Source: Planctomycetales bacterium
Lineage (GTDB): Bacteria > Planctomycetota > Planctomycetia > Pirellulales > Thermoguttaceae
Assembly: GCA_007119795.1 (NCBI GenBank)
Contig: SKOZ01000100.1
Span: 1-27,374, forward strand
DNA: 27,374 nt
Reading direction: 5' to 3'
This document shows, piece by piece, positions 16,150 to 26,783 of this stretch. The notes under the pieces are model-generated. The model was not told where the DNA came from. It searched no databases and was given only the letters and a program-made list of their open reading frames with translations. The translations under genes and the position numbers were made by a program. Numbering within the stretch: the stretch's first letter is position 1; every line of letters begins with the position of its first letter.

Positions 16150-16686
16150 TTAGTCCTCCTCAGCTCGGGCGGCCACGGTGCGGAGCGTCTCCATGGCCGC
16201 GTCGATCTCGTCGGCCACCTCCGCATAATCTTTCCCCGGCCGGCCGTGCAATTGGGCGTCCACGGCGCCGTAGCCGGCGAAGAGCTCCTCGATGGCCTCC
16301 TCGACTGCCTCCCGATCGTCCGGGGAGAGCGGCGCCGCGGCGGCCAGCCCCTCCACGTCCTCGAGCACGTGGCCCACTCGGTGGAGCGGACCGTGGGCCG
16401 TCTGGATGTCGCCGACCGCCATGGCGTCCCTGATGGTGACGTAGAGCTCATCCAGCCTGCTGACGGCCTCGGCTAACGAATCGGCATGTGCCGCGTGCGC
16501 ATGGTCGTGATGGTGGTCGTGGTCGTGGGCGTGGTCGTGATGGTGATCATGGTCGTGGTCGTGAACCTGAGCCGGCGGCGTCTCCGGATCGGCGGGAGCG
16601 AGTGGATCGGCCTCGCCGCAACCCGAGACCACGAGGTATCCACCGATCAGCACACAGACCAGCCCAAACCGAGTAAAACGCGCCAT
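16150..16686 (-). CDS. His/Asp-rich lipoprotein, probably metal-binding
   Basis: A 178-residue predicted lipoprotein with a lipobox VSGC (Cys23) after a hydrophobic segment. Residues 42-67 hold 15 His and 7 Asp, largely two exact copies of HDHDHHHDHA (44-53 and 54-63). The rest is a helical domain (about 70-178: LAEAVSRLDELYVTIRDAM, HRVGHVLEDVEGLAAA, VEEAIEELFAGYGAVDAQLH) of a four-helix-bundle type. Such His-rich segments typically bind zinc, nickel or copper; which one, and whether for sensing, storage or delivery, cannot be told. GGAGGAG before the ATG is a strong ribosome site. It is the first gene of a two-gene operon. No transporter or metal regulator lies adjacent. Confidence 0.75.
   Translation of the reverse strand: MARFTRFGLVCVLIGGYLVVSGCGEADPLAPADPETPPAQVHDHDHDHHHDHAHDHDHHHDHAHAAHADSLAEAVSRLDELYVTIRDAMAVGDIQTAHGPLHRVGHVLEDVEGLAAAAPLSPDDREAVEEAIEELFAGYGAVDAQLHGRPGKDYAEVADEIDAAMETLRTVAARAEED
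16498..16557 (-). repeat. Two tandem 30-bp repeats coding for HDHDHHHDHA
   Basis: Within the His-rich lipoprotein gene, two adjacent 30-bp units encode the same ten residues and differ at about four, silent, positions. The copies have drifted at the DNA level while the protein repeat was kept, which suggests selection for the His/Asp composition. Confidence 0.75.
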
Positions 16687-16906
16687 CAGACTCCTCCAAA
16701 GCGGGGGTTCTCGTGTCGAGGGAAAGGGGACAGCCGGTCTAGCAGGGCCAGCACTCAGACCGCAAACTCTACCGCCGGACGGGAGCCGGCCAGGGCCGCT
16801 CCTCTTTCAATCCATTCTACATCCCGCGGTCCCTCCAGCCTACGAGGCCTCCCGGTGCCTGGTTCGCAGAACTCCGTGGTACTACACTGTGAGCAGAGCC
16901 ACTCAC

Positions 16907-17269
16907 ATGAATTGGCTCATCTCCAAACTGGTTGAGGCGTTCGAATCCCACCCTCGTTGGTGGATGCGCGCTGCAGCGGCCGGCGGCTTCGGATTGATCA
17001 TCGCGCTCCTGGCCATCCTGGAGGGGTGTGATATCGCCTCCCCCCTGATGGCTATTGCCACGGTCATCGGGTTGACGGCTGGCTTTCTGCTCGCGGGCGC
17101 TCTTCTGGCCACTAAGGACGCCCTATGCCGTCGGTGGGATGCTCGCCACGCAGCGGGCGGTTCCTCGCGAAGACTGCTGAGGCTGGGCGTGTGGTGGCTC
17201 CTTTGGATCGTCATGCTCCTGGGGGTTGCCTTCTTGATGGCAGCCCAAAGCGGCGTCCTAGGGCGGTAG
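16907..17269 (+). CDS. Small hypothetical membrane protein
   Basis: A 120-residue protein with three predicted membrane segments: about 23-40 (AAAAGGFGLIIALLAIL), 45-70 (SPLMAIATVIGLTAGFLLAGALL) and 97-114 (WWLLWIVMLLGVAFLMAA). A basic, Cys-containing loop (KDALCRRWDARHA) lies between the last two. I do not recognise the family. The ATG at 16907 is preferred; a GTG at 16889 in the same frame is possible, and neither has a strong ribosome site. It is divergent from the His-rich lipoprotein operon across 220 bp with no obvious strong promoter, only a TACACT at 16883-16888 on this strand. Confidence 0.6.
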   Translation: MNWLISKLVEAFESHPRWWMRAAAAGGFGLIIALLAILEGCDIASPLMAIATVIGLTAGFLLAGALLATKDALCRRWDARHAAGGSSRRLLRLGVWWLLWIVMLLGVAFLMAAQSGVLGR

Positions 17270-17296
17270 CCGAGGCCACCGTTCCACCCGCCATGT

Positions 17297-17326
17297 CCAT
17301 TCGTGTCATTCGCGATCTTCGTGGTT
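17297..17326 (+). repeat. Three tandem 10-mers with a TTCG(T/C)G core
   Basis: CCATTCGTGT, CATTCGCGAT and CTTCGTGGTT follow one another without gaps. The 10-bp spacing is close to one helical turn. From memory, similar ATTCGTGT-type strings recur between genes in planctomycete genomes; this needs a search. It lies between the small membrane protein gene and ligA. Confidence 0.5.
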
Positions 17327-17382
17327 CCTGGCACTCTGGGAACGGTCTTCCACCCCGTCGCGTCTCGCCCCCTTGTTCGTAG

Positions 17383-20037
<2,655 letters not shown>

Positions 20038-20111
20038 TGCCGGCCGATCGCGGCGGCGCATCCTCCCCGGCACCGCGCCGCGCGCAGCAGGAGGAGTCCA
20101 GGAGAGTATTC

Positions 20112-20126
20112 CGCGGGTTTCCCGCG
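20112..20126. terminator. Possible bidirectional hairpin between ligA and folP
   Basis: CGCGGG-TTT-CCCGCG forms a perfect 6-bp stem in the 126-bp space between two convergent genes. There is no adjacent T-run on either side, so intrinsic termination is uncertain; position is the main argument. Confidence 0.35.
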
Positions 20127-20163
20127 ATTCCCGGCCAGACGCACGCCAGCGGTCTCCTCTCTT

Positions 20164-21069
20164 TTAACGGCCCTCCTCTTCCAGCTCGAGTCCGCCGGCG
20201 GCCTCGAAGAGCGTGAAGGCCTGGCACACCTCGGCAACGTCGTGAACGCGGAGCACCTGCACGCCGCGGCGGGCCAGCGCCAGGGCCACGCCGACGGTCC
20301 CCGCCGTGCGGTCGGCCTCGGGGCGGCCGAGGACCTCGCCGATGAAGCGTTTTCGCGAGTGGCCCACGACGAGGGGATGGCCCAGTTCGTGCAGCCGGCC
20401 GGCCGCCCGCAAGAGCGCCAGGTTGTGTTCCAGCCGCTTGCCGAAGCCGATTCCCGGGTCGACGGCGATCCGCCCGGCCGCCACCCCCCCGGCGCGCAGC
20501 GCCTGGCATCGCCGGGCGAGGAAGGCAGCGACCTCGCCCACCACGTCTCCGTATTCGGGGTTGACCTGCATCGTTCGCGGTTCGCCCTGCATATGCATCA
20601 CGCAAACGGCGGCCGAGAAGTCGAGGGCCGCGGCCACCATGGCCGGATCGCGTGCGGCGGTGACGTCGTTGACGATCTCGGCGCCGGCGCGCAGTGCCTC
20701 GCGGGCCACGCGGGGCTTCGAGGTATCGATGGAGACGGGGACCGCCGCCTGTTCGCAGAGGGCGGCGACAACCGGAATGACGCGCCGCAGCTCCTCGTCC
20801 ACATCCACCGGCTCGGCGTAGGGCCGCGTGCTCTCGCCGCCGACGTCGAGAATCGTCGCCCCCGCGGCAGCCATGGCCAGGCCACGGTCGACGGCCGCCG
20901 CCGCTTCCAGATACCGTCCCCCATCGGAAAAGCTGTCCGGGGTGACGTTGAGAATGCCCATCACCGCGGGCAGCGGCCCGAAGGGAAGGCTGCGGGTGCG
21001 GAGCTGCCAATGGTCGGCGCGGGGAGGATGGGACGGGCGTGCGGGGTAGGGACGGTCGGCCGGGTTCAT
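20164..21069 (-). CDS. folP: Dihydropteroate synthase
   Basis: A 301-residue TIM-barrel enzyme that joins p-aminobenzoate to the pterin diphosphate to make dihydropteroate in folate synthesis; the target of sulfonamides. Signature motifs are MGILNVTPDSFSDGG, ILDVGGESTRP, VSIDTSKP, EIVNDVTAARD, VDPGIGFGKRLEHNL and VGHSRKRFIG. The first 20 residues are Pro-rich and variable, and no good ribosome site precedes the ATG, so the start could be slightly downstream. It follows the lptE-like gene by 19 bp and is the last gene of a four-gene minus-strand group, convergent with ligA. Confidence 0.96.
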   Translation of the reverse strand: MNPADRPYPARPSHPPRADHWQLRTRSLPFGPLPAVMGILNVTPDSFSDGGRYLEAAAAVDRGLAMAAAGATILDVGGESTRPYAEPVDVDEELRRVIPVVAALCEQAAVPVSIDTSKPRVAREALRAGAEIVNDVTAARDPAMVAAALDFSAAVCVMHMQGEPRTMQVNPEYGDVVGEVAAFLARRCQALRAGGVAAGRIAVDPGIGFGKRLEHNLALLRAAGRLHELGHPLVVGHSRKRFIGEVLGRPEADRTAGTVGVALALARRGVQVLRVHDVAEVCQAFTLFEAAGGLELEEEGR

Positions 21070-21088
21070 GCCGGAAGTCTACCGCGCC

Positions 21089-21691
21089 CTACCAGGCGTC
21101 TTCCATAAGGGCGACGATTTGCTGAGCGAGCCGTTCGATCGCCTGCTGCTGGGCGGTGGCCACCGAGTGTCCCACCTCGGGTACGAAGGTGGCGCTGCCC
21201 GTCACCGAGGTCGCCGCCTCCGGCAGGGCCAACGAGTCCTCGCGGAGCACCTGCCCGCGGCGGTCGAGCCAGCGAACCTGGACCTGGAGATTGACCTCCA
21301 TCTCCCGAGGGTCGTTGAAGCGGTTGCGGATCAGCACACGCTTCGTCTCGTGGGTGATCCGCCCGGAGAGGATCGTGTCGGCGTTGGGCGTCGACACCAC
21401 CTTGTAGGGCGTCTTCAGCTCGACCTCCTTGACGACTGCCTCGGTGAGACGCTCACCCAGATGGCGGCGGAAGCTGTCCGACTCGAAGATGGGCACGTAG
21501 ACCGTGGCGATGTCGTGGGAATAGAGGCTCTGGTTCCCGAAGCGGTATCCCGCACAGCCCCCACACATCAGCACCGCAATGGCCACCAGGACGGGGAGAA
21601 CCCGGCCGGGGCGCGCGTTCGAGCGGGCGTGGGGAGGGGGGGCGAGCATGGGTTGGGAGCCGTGGACCGGCGAGTCATCGCCGGCCGTCAT
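21089..21691 (-). CDS. lptE: LptE-like outer-membrane lipoprotein
   Basis: A 200-residue protein resembling LptE, the lipoprotein that plugs and helps assemble LptD for lipopolysaccharide export. After a hydrophobic segment (VLPVLVAIAVLM) comes CGGCAGYRFG, where the second Cys is the likely lipidation site; the lipobox is imperfect. The mature part fits the family: IATVYVPIFESDSFRRHLGERLTEAVVKEVE, TILSGRITHETKRVL, and a C-terminal helix ATAQQQAIERLAQQIVALM. The ATG at 21691 lies 10 bp after the upstream stop; a start at 21649 would give a more usual signal length. Neither has a clear ribosome site, so coupling to the upstream gene is likely. The match is by pattern; an unrelated planctomycete lipoprotein is the alternative. 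Confidence 0.75.
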   Translation of the reverse strand: MTAGDDSPVHGSQPMLAPPPHARSNARPGRVLPVLVAIAVLMCGGCAGYRFGNQSLYSHDIATVYVPIFESDSFRRHLGERLTEAVVKEVELKTPYKVVSTPNADTILSGRITHETKRVLIRNRFNDPREMEVNLQVQVRWLDRRGQVLREDSLALPEAATSVTGSATFVPEVGHSVATAQQQAIERLAQQIVALMEDAW

Positions 21692-21701
21692 TAGGGTCGC
21701 A

Positions 21702-23039
21702 TCATCGTTTCTCCCCGAACCATCGCGTCAGCCAGGCGAAGTGGTCCGGCGGACGGTCGGGCAGGTGGGCGATCTCGGCCAGTCGCAGCCGGGCTCGCTG
21801 CGCCGACTGCGACTGCGGGTACTCGCGGATGAGGGCTTCGTAGTAGAAGCGCGCCGCGCCGTACTGCCGTTTCGCTTCGTAGAAACGCGCCATCTCCAGG
21901 TCCCGCTCGGCCTTGGCCTCCTCGAGTTTGCGCCGCGTGGACCGTAGTTGTGCCTCCTGGTCTTCCAGGCGGCCGCGGAACTGCCGCAGGGTGGCGTCGG
22001 CGATGTCGACCGCCTCGAAGAGGGGCGTGCCGTCGTACATCGGCCCCTGGTAGGATGCCTCGAGAGCCTTCATCCCCAGGAGGTGCGCCTGCAACTGGTG
22101 CTCGCTCTGCGGGTAGTCGCGGCGGACCGTCTCGTAGTGCAGTGCCGCGTCCTCCCATCGCCCCTTGAGAAAATAGGCATTCGCGGTGGCCATGGCGGCG
22201 TGGTCGGCATAGGGTCCCGTGGGGTCGCTCAGCCGGACTGCCGTGTAGGCATCGATGGCGCCGCTGAAAGTACTGAAGATCGGCCGGCTGCGGTCCGTGA
22301 AATTGGGAACCAGCGCCCATTTCGGTGCGGCGTGGTCCAGGCCGTCCCAATAGCGGCCGATGGCGAACTGCCGAGCGACGACGACGTCCAGATGCCGCGA
22401 GTTATCGTACTTGGTCGTCAGCGCGTTGTACGTCTCGTGTGCCTTGGGATAACGGTCGAGAAAGAAATGGCACTCGCTGAGCAGGAAGAGGGCGTCCTCT
22501 TCCAGGGGGGAGTCGGGCCACCGCGAGGCCGCCGACCTGAATTGCTTCGCCGCCTCCTGGTAGCGCCCCAGGAGGAAAAGCCGTCGGCCCTCGTCGAAGC
22601 GCTCGCGGGCAATGTCCTCGTTGGGCCCGAGGCCGATGAGATTCTTGAACCGCTGATACGTCCGCTCGGGGGCCAGATCCTCGAGCTCGAAGGGTTTGCC
22701 CGTGCGATCTTCCGGACCGCCCCCCGGTGCCGGCGGTGGAATGACCGGCCCGGCCCTCCCCTCCGCCGGCGGACGCATTGCCGTCTCTGCCTCATGCGTC
22801 GGCACCGGCTTCGCAACGCCTACCGGGCGCACGCCACTCCCCGACCGGGTTGCCCCTTCTGGAGCTTCCGCCCCCTCTCCCCCTTGGCCGAGGAGCCGGT
22901 CGAAGAGCCAGTACTCCTCCGGTTCGGCCGGGGCGGGGATGGGCTGGCGCGCCTGCGGCACCGATTGGCACCCCACCGCTAGGCCGACTGCCAGAAGCGG
23001 CAGCACCCATCGCCATCGGTGGTCGATTCTTACGGGCAT
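21702..23039 (-). CDS. TPR lipoprotein, BamD/YbgF-like
   Basis: A 445-residue predicted lipoprotein with lipobox AVGC (Cys24) and a long Pro/Gly/Glu-rich linker (about 28-120). From about residue 135 on, tetratricopeptide-type helices appear (RERFDEGRRLFLLGRYQEAAKQF, LEEDALFLLSECHFFLDRYPKAHETYNAL, NAYFLKGRWEDAALHYETVRRDYPQSEHQ). A charged coiled-coil-like stretch (LEDQEAQLRSTRRKLEEAKAERDLEMARFYEAKRQ region) precedes a last TPR (RFYYEALIREYPQSQSAQRA). BamD helps insert outer-membrane proteins; the longer length and linker make a BamD-like scaffold more cautious than BamD itself. The start at 23039 is set by GAGGGGA four bases upstream. It sits between recO and the lptE-like gene. Confidence 0.75.
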   Translation of the reverse strand: MPVRIDHRWRWVLPLLAVGLAVGCQSVPQARQPIPAPAEPEEYWLFDRLLGQGGEGAEAPEGATRSGSGVRPVGVAKPVPTHEAETAMRPPAEGRAGPVIPPPAPGGGPEDRTGKPFELEDLAPERTYQRFKNLIGLGPNEDIARERFDEGRRLFLLGRYQEAAKQFRSAASRWPDSPLEEDALFLLSECHFFLDRYPKAHETYNALTTKYDNSRHLDVVVARQFAIGRYWDGLDHAAPKWALVPNFTDRSRPIFSTFSGAIDAYTAVRLSDPTGPYADHAAMATANAYFLKGRWEDAALHYETVRRDYPQSEHQLQAHLLGMKALEASYQGPMYDGTPLFEAVDIADATLRQFRGRLEDQEAQLRSTRRKLEEAKAERDLEMARFYEAKRQYGAARFYYEALIREYPQSQSAQRARLRLAEIAHLPDRPPDHFAWLTRWFGEKR

Positions 23040-23106
23040 CCGTCCCCTCAATCCATGCAATACTGCGTGCTGCCGCGATCCTTCGCGGCACCGGCGAACG
23101 CCTCCC

Positions 23107-23865
23107 TCACGGGCGCGCCGTACCGGTCAGGTAGCGGTGCATCTGCGGCCGCCGGCCGAGCAGGTGCGCGACGTAGTCGTTGAGCAGTCCGCGGATTTCC
23201 CCCCGCGTCTTCGCGTCGATCTCGATCCGACGAGTACCCTCTCCTGGCGCTTCCGCCAGTCGCGCCATCGTCTTGAGGGCCCCGGCGGTCACCAAGGCCA
23301 CGTGTCGCTTCCCGGCCCGGCACTGCCCGCAGAGCACTCCTCCGTCGAGTTGGCCGAAGGCCACCCTCCCACCGCCGGCAATTTCCTGGCCGCAGGCCGC
23401 ACATGCCGAGAGCGACGGCAGCATTCCCAGTTCGCGCAGCATGCCCAACTCGAATGCGATCACCTCCCGGTTCGGCGGCTCACCTCGCGAAAGCCCCCGC
23501 AAAATCGCCTCCGCCAGGTCGAAAAGCTCCACGTGCGGGTCGTACTCGTCGGTCAGCGCCGTGAGCAGCTCCGCGACGTAGTAGGCCGCATAAAGACTCC
23601 CCAGGTCGCGGCCCGCGGGGCGGAACCGCCAGATCAGCTTCGCCTCCGTCAATAGGTCCAGGGCGTCCGACGATTTGCGGAGGAAGACTATTCGACAGAG
23701 GGCCAGCAGGTCAAGAGCAGACTCGAAGGGTCCCTTGGGCCGCCGGGCCCCCTTCGCTATAGCCCGCAGCTTGCCGAACTCGCGACTGAAGGCCGTTACC
23801 ACGAGACTCGTCTCGCTGAACTCGACCACGCGAAGGACGATAACCTGGGCTCGTTCGGCAGGCAT
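23107..23865 (-). CDS. recO: DNA repair protein RecO
   Basis: A 252-residue RecO, which anneals single strands and with RecR loads RecA onto SSB-coated DNA. The N-terminal OB fold is seen in VIVLRVVEFSETSLVVTAFS and GKLRAIAKGARRPKG; the helical C-terminal domain includes YVAELLTALTDEYDPHVELFDL and FELGMLRELGMLPSL, followed by a zinc finger with CAAC and CGQC pairs. Length is typical. The start has no obvious ribosome site; a weak TTCACT-17-TACATT pair lies upstream on this strand at 23985-23957. The next gene begins 67 bp downstream. Confidence 0.92.
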   Translation of the reverse strand: MPAERAQVIVLRVVEFSETSLVVTAFSREFGKLRAIAKGARRPKGPFESALDLLALCRIVFLRKSSDALDLLTEAKLIWRFRPAGRDLGSLYAAYYVAELLTALTDEYDPHVELFDLAEAILRGLSRGEPPNREVIAFELGMLRELGMLPSLSACAACGQEIAGGGRVAFGQLDGGVLCGQCRAGKRHVALVTAGALKTMARLAEAPGEGTRRIEIDAKTRGEIRGLLNDYVAHLLGRRPQMHRYLTGTARP

Positions 23866-24068
23866 AAGAGGGAGTTACGCGGTTTCCTGAGATCATCGCC
23901 CCGCCTGCCCCCCCCACGAGAGGGCACTGCGCCGCTACGGCTGTGGGCATTTGTCGAATGTATCCGCCCGCTCTCCGGTAGTGAATCCCTTGGGGGAATC
24001 GGACGGCTCTGCCCCGTTCCCCTCTCCCTGCACGTGCGATATCCTGAGGAGTTTGCCCTAAAGGCGAC

Positions 24069-24092
24069 ATGCATTGGGTCTGGACACTATGA
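24069..24092 (+). CDS. Possible 7-residue leader peptide MHWVWTL
   Basis: AAGG at 24061-24064 precedes an ATG at 24069; the frame reads MHWVWTL and stops at TGA (24090-24092), which overlaps the aminotransferase ATG as ATGA. The aminotransferase itself has no clear ribosome site, so reinitiation after this minicistron could drive it. Alternatively the real start is the in-frame TTG at 24074 and the peptide is chance. Short length makes chance quite possible. Confidence 0.3.
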   Translation: MHWVWTL

Positions 24093-25327
24093 AGTACGAC
24101 GAACCCCCCAGCCAGCCGGTGAACCACAATCAGGGATTCACCATTCCCGTGGCCGATCGCGTGCGGCGGCTGCCGCCCTACCTGTTCGCCCAGATCAATA
24201 AGCTCAAGTACCAGAAACGGCGGGCCGGCGACGACGTGATCGACTTGGGAATGGGCAATCCTTCGGATCCCCCCCACTCGACGGTCATCGAGAAGCTCGC
24301 CGAGGCCGCGCGCGATCCCAAGGTCCACGGCTACAGCGAGGCCATGGGGCTCTTGAACCTCCGCCGCGACGTGGCCGCGAAGTACTTCAAGCAGCACGGT
24401 GTCCGCCTCGATCCCGAGCGCGAGGTGGTCGTATGCTTGGGTTCCAAGGATGGTTTCAGCCACATGTGCCTGGCGCTGCTCGGCCCCGGCGATACGGCCA
24501 TTGTTCCCGCCCCGTCCTACCCGGCGCATATCTACGCCGTGGCTCTGGCGTCGGCCAACGCCATACTCCTCGAGGTGCTCGACCCGCAACAGTTCCTTTC
24601 CAACATCGCCTACACCTGCCAGCACCTGTATCCCAAGCCGCGGGTGGTGGTGGTGAACTTCCCGCACAATCCCTCCACGGTGGTCGTCGAACCCGACTTC
24701 TACGTGGAGGTGGTCAAGCTAGCCAAGCGCCACGGCTTCCTGGTCATCAGCGACCTGGCCTACGCCGATGTGACTTTCGACGGTTACCAGACCCCCAGCT
24801 TCCTCGCCACGCCGGGCGCCCGCGAGGTGGGCGTCGAGCTGACGACCATGAGCAAGGGCTACAATATGGCCGGCTGGCGGGTGGGGTTCTGCGCCGGCAA
24901 CGCCGAGATGGTCCGCGCGCTGACGACCATCAAGACGTACTACGACTACGGCATGTTCGAGCCCATCCAGATCGCCTCCATCGTGGCCCTGCGCAGTCTG
25001 GATGCGGCGGTCGAGGCCCAGGCGGCCGTATACCAGCGGCGCCGCGACGTCCTCTGCGACGGCCTGGCGCGGCTCGGCTGGCCCATCGAGCGGCCCAAGG
25101 CGACCATGTTCGTCTGGACCAAGATCCCCGAGCCCTGGGCCAGCCAGATGACCTCCTTCGACTTCGCCATGAAGCTCCTCAAGGAGGCCGACGTCGCCGT
25201 CAGCCCCGGCGGCGGCTTCGGCCCGGCCGGCGAGGGCTACCTCCGCATGGCCCTGGTCGAGAACGAGAACCGCCTCCGCCAGGCCGTCCGCCAGATCGGC
25301 CGCTGCCTCCGCCCCGCCGGCGCCTAG
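24089..25327 (+). CDS. AlaC-type PLP-dependent aminotransferase
   Basis: A 412-residue fold-type I class I/II aminotransferase, most like E. coli AlaC (glutamate-pyruvate transaminase), related also to LL-diaminopimelate aminotransferase. Recognisable segments are [70 protein letters not shown] and [15 protein letters not shown], in which Lys256 binds pyridoxal phosphate. The LAYAD and [10 protein letters not shown] patterns favour AlaC. The likely role is alanine synthesis or pyruvate-glutamate exchange; a DapL-like role cannot be excluded. The ATG at 24089 is chosen; a TTG at 24074 is in frame. It is divergent from recO and convergent with purB, 16 bp apart. Confidence 0.88.
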   Translation: MKYDEPPSQPVNHNQGFTIPVADRVRRLPPYLFAQINKLKYQKRRAGDDVIDLGMGNPSDPPHSTVIEKLAEAARDPKVHGYSEAMGLLNLRRDVAAKYFKQHGVRLDPEREVVVCLGSKDGFSHMCLALLGPGDTAIVPAPSYPAHIYAVALASANAILLEVLDPQQFLSNIAYTCQHLYPKPRVVVVNFPHNPSTVVVEPDFYVEVVKLAKRHGFLVISDLAYADVTFDGYQTPSFLATPGAREVGVELTTMSKGYNMAGWRVGFCAGNAEMVRALTTIKTYYDYGMFEPIQIASIVALRSLDAAVEAQAAVYQRRRDVLCDGLARLGWPIERPKATMFVWTKIPEPWASQMTSFDFAMKLLKEADVAVSPGGGFGPAGEGYLRMALVENENRLRQAVRQIGRCLRPAGA

Positions 25328-25343
25328 GGCTGGTGCCGCGCGG

Positions 25344-26777
25344 CTAGACCTCGACTTCCGCCGCGGCAGCCAGGGCGTGGGCGTAGCGGGCACGGATCGG
25401 GCCGATGATCTCCGCGAGGAACTCGTCGACTTGCTGCGGGGCCCGCCCGACGAACTGCGCCGGATCGGTCACCGCGCCCAGGTCCACACCGGCGAAGGCA
25501 GGATCGGCGGCCAGCCGCTCGAGCAAGTCGTTGGGGCGGCCTTCCTGCTTGACGACCGCGGCCGCCTCCTGGCTGTGGCGGCGGATCCGCTCGTGGAGAT
25601 CCTGGCGGTCGCCCCCGGCCGCCACGGCGGCCATGAGGATGTTCTCCGTGGCCATGAAGGGGAGTTCGGCGGCCAGGTGCGCGCCAATCACCTTGGGGTA
25701 GACCACCATGGCCTCGGCGACGTTCTGGTAGAGGATGAGCACCGCTTCGGCGGCCAGGAAGGCCTGGGGGATCACCAGGCGGCGGTTGGCGCTGTCGTCG
25801 AGCGTCCGCTCCAGCCACTGGGTGGCGGCCGTGGCCGCGGCGCTGGTATCGAGGCTCATCACGAACCGCGCCAAGGCGCACATCCGCTCGCTCCGCATCG
25901 GGTTCCGCTTGTAGGCCATGGCCGAGGAGCCGATCTGCTCCTTCTCGAAGGGCTCTTCCACTTCCTTGCGGTGCTGGAGCAGCCGCAAGTCGGTGGCCGC
26001 CTTGTGCCCGCTCTGGGCGATGCCCGAGAGGACGGAGAGCACCTGGGCATCGACCTTCCGCGGGTAGGTCTGGCCGGTGACGGGATAGAACTCCTCGAAG
26101 CCCATCTTGCGGCAGACGAGCTCCTCCAGGCGGCGGACCTGGGCATGGTCGCCGCCGAAGAGGCTCAGGAAGCTGGCCTGCGTGCCGGTGGTTCCCTTGA
26201 CGCCGCGGGCCTTCAGGCTCGCCAGCCGGTGCTCGACTTCCGCCAGGTCGAGCGCCAGGTCATAGGCCCATAAGCAGGCCCGCTTGCCCAGGGTCGTCGG
26301 CTGTGCGGGCTGGAAATGGGTGAAGGCCAGGCAGGGGAGATCCCGCCACTGCTCGGCAAAGCGGCCCAGGCGGTCGATCACGGCCGCCAGCCGGTTGCCG
26401 AGGAGGACCAGCCCCTCGCGGAGTAGCAAGAGGTCGGTGTTGTCGGTGACGAAGCAGCTCGTGGCGCCGAGGTGGATGATGCCCCGCGCCGAGGGGCACT
26501 GGTCGCCATAGGCGTGGACGTGGGCCATCACGTCGTGCCGCAGCCGCCGCTCGTGCCGGTTGGCGGCCTCAAAATCGATCTCGTCCACCTTCGACTTCAG
26601 CTCGGCGAGCTGCGCCGCCGTGATGGGCAGCCGCAGCTCGGCCTGGGCCTCGGCCAGCGCCACCCAGAGCCGCCGCCAGGTGCTGAACTTCCGCTGCGCT
26701 CCCCAGAGCGCACTCATCTCCTTCGAGGCATAGCGGCCGATCAGCGGATTGTCGTAGCAGGCGTGCGGGTCGGACAT
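25344..26777 (-). CDS. purB: Adenylosuccinate lyase
   Basis: A 477-residue lyase of the fumarase/aspartase superfamily acting twice in purine synthesis: SAICAR to AICAR and adenylosuccinate to AMP, releasing fumarate. The family signature [20 protein letters not shown]-like [12 protein letters not shown] and [16 protein letters not shown] are all present. The N-terminus [15 protein letters not shown] fits the longer, eukaryote-like PurB subgroup that planctomycetes often carry. The start at 26777 has GGAGGGG at 26793-26787 nine bases upstream; that site lies in the last codons of the preceding oxidoreductase gene, whose stop is 6 bp away, so the two are co-translated. Confidence 0.95.
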   Translation of the reverse strand: MSDPHACYDNPLIGRYASKEMSALWGAQRKFSTWRRLWVALAEAQAELRLPITAAQLAELKSKVDEIDFEAANRHERRLRHDVMAHVHAYGDQCPSARGIIHLGATSCFVTDNTDLLLLREGLVLLGNRLAAVIDRLGRFAEQWRDLPCLAFTHFQPAQPTTLGKRACLWAYDLALDLAEVEHRLASLKARGVKGTTGTQASFLSLFGGDHAQVRRLEELVCRKMGFEEFYPVTGQTYPRKVDAQVLSVLSGIAQSGHKAATDLRLLQHRKEVEEPFEKEQIGSSAMAYKRNPMRSERMCALARFVMSLDTSAAATAATQWLERTLDDSANRRLVIPQAFLAAEAVLILYQNVAEAMVVYPKVIGAHLAAELPFMATENILMAAVAAGGDRQDLHERIRRHSQEAAAVVKQEGRPNDLLERLAADPAFAGVDLGAVTDPAQFVGRAPQQVDEFLAEIIGPIRARYAHALAAAAEVEV

Positions 26778-26783
26778 GATCAA

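Noticed and set aside
16930..16960. GTTCGAATCCC resembles a tRNA T-loop
   Set aside because: No acceptor, D or anticodon arms can be built around it, and it lies within a plausible membrane-protein reading frame.
20038..20163. A small gene between ligA and folP
   Set aside because: No ribosome site or conserved reading frame; the stretch holds only a short hairpin.
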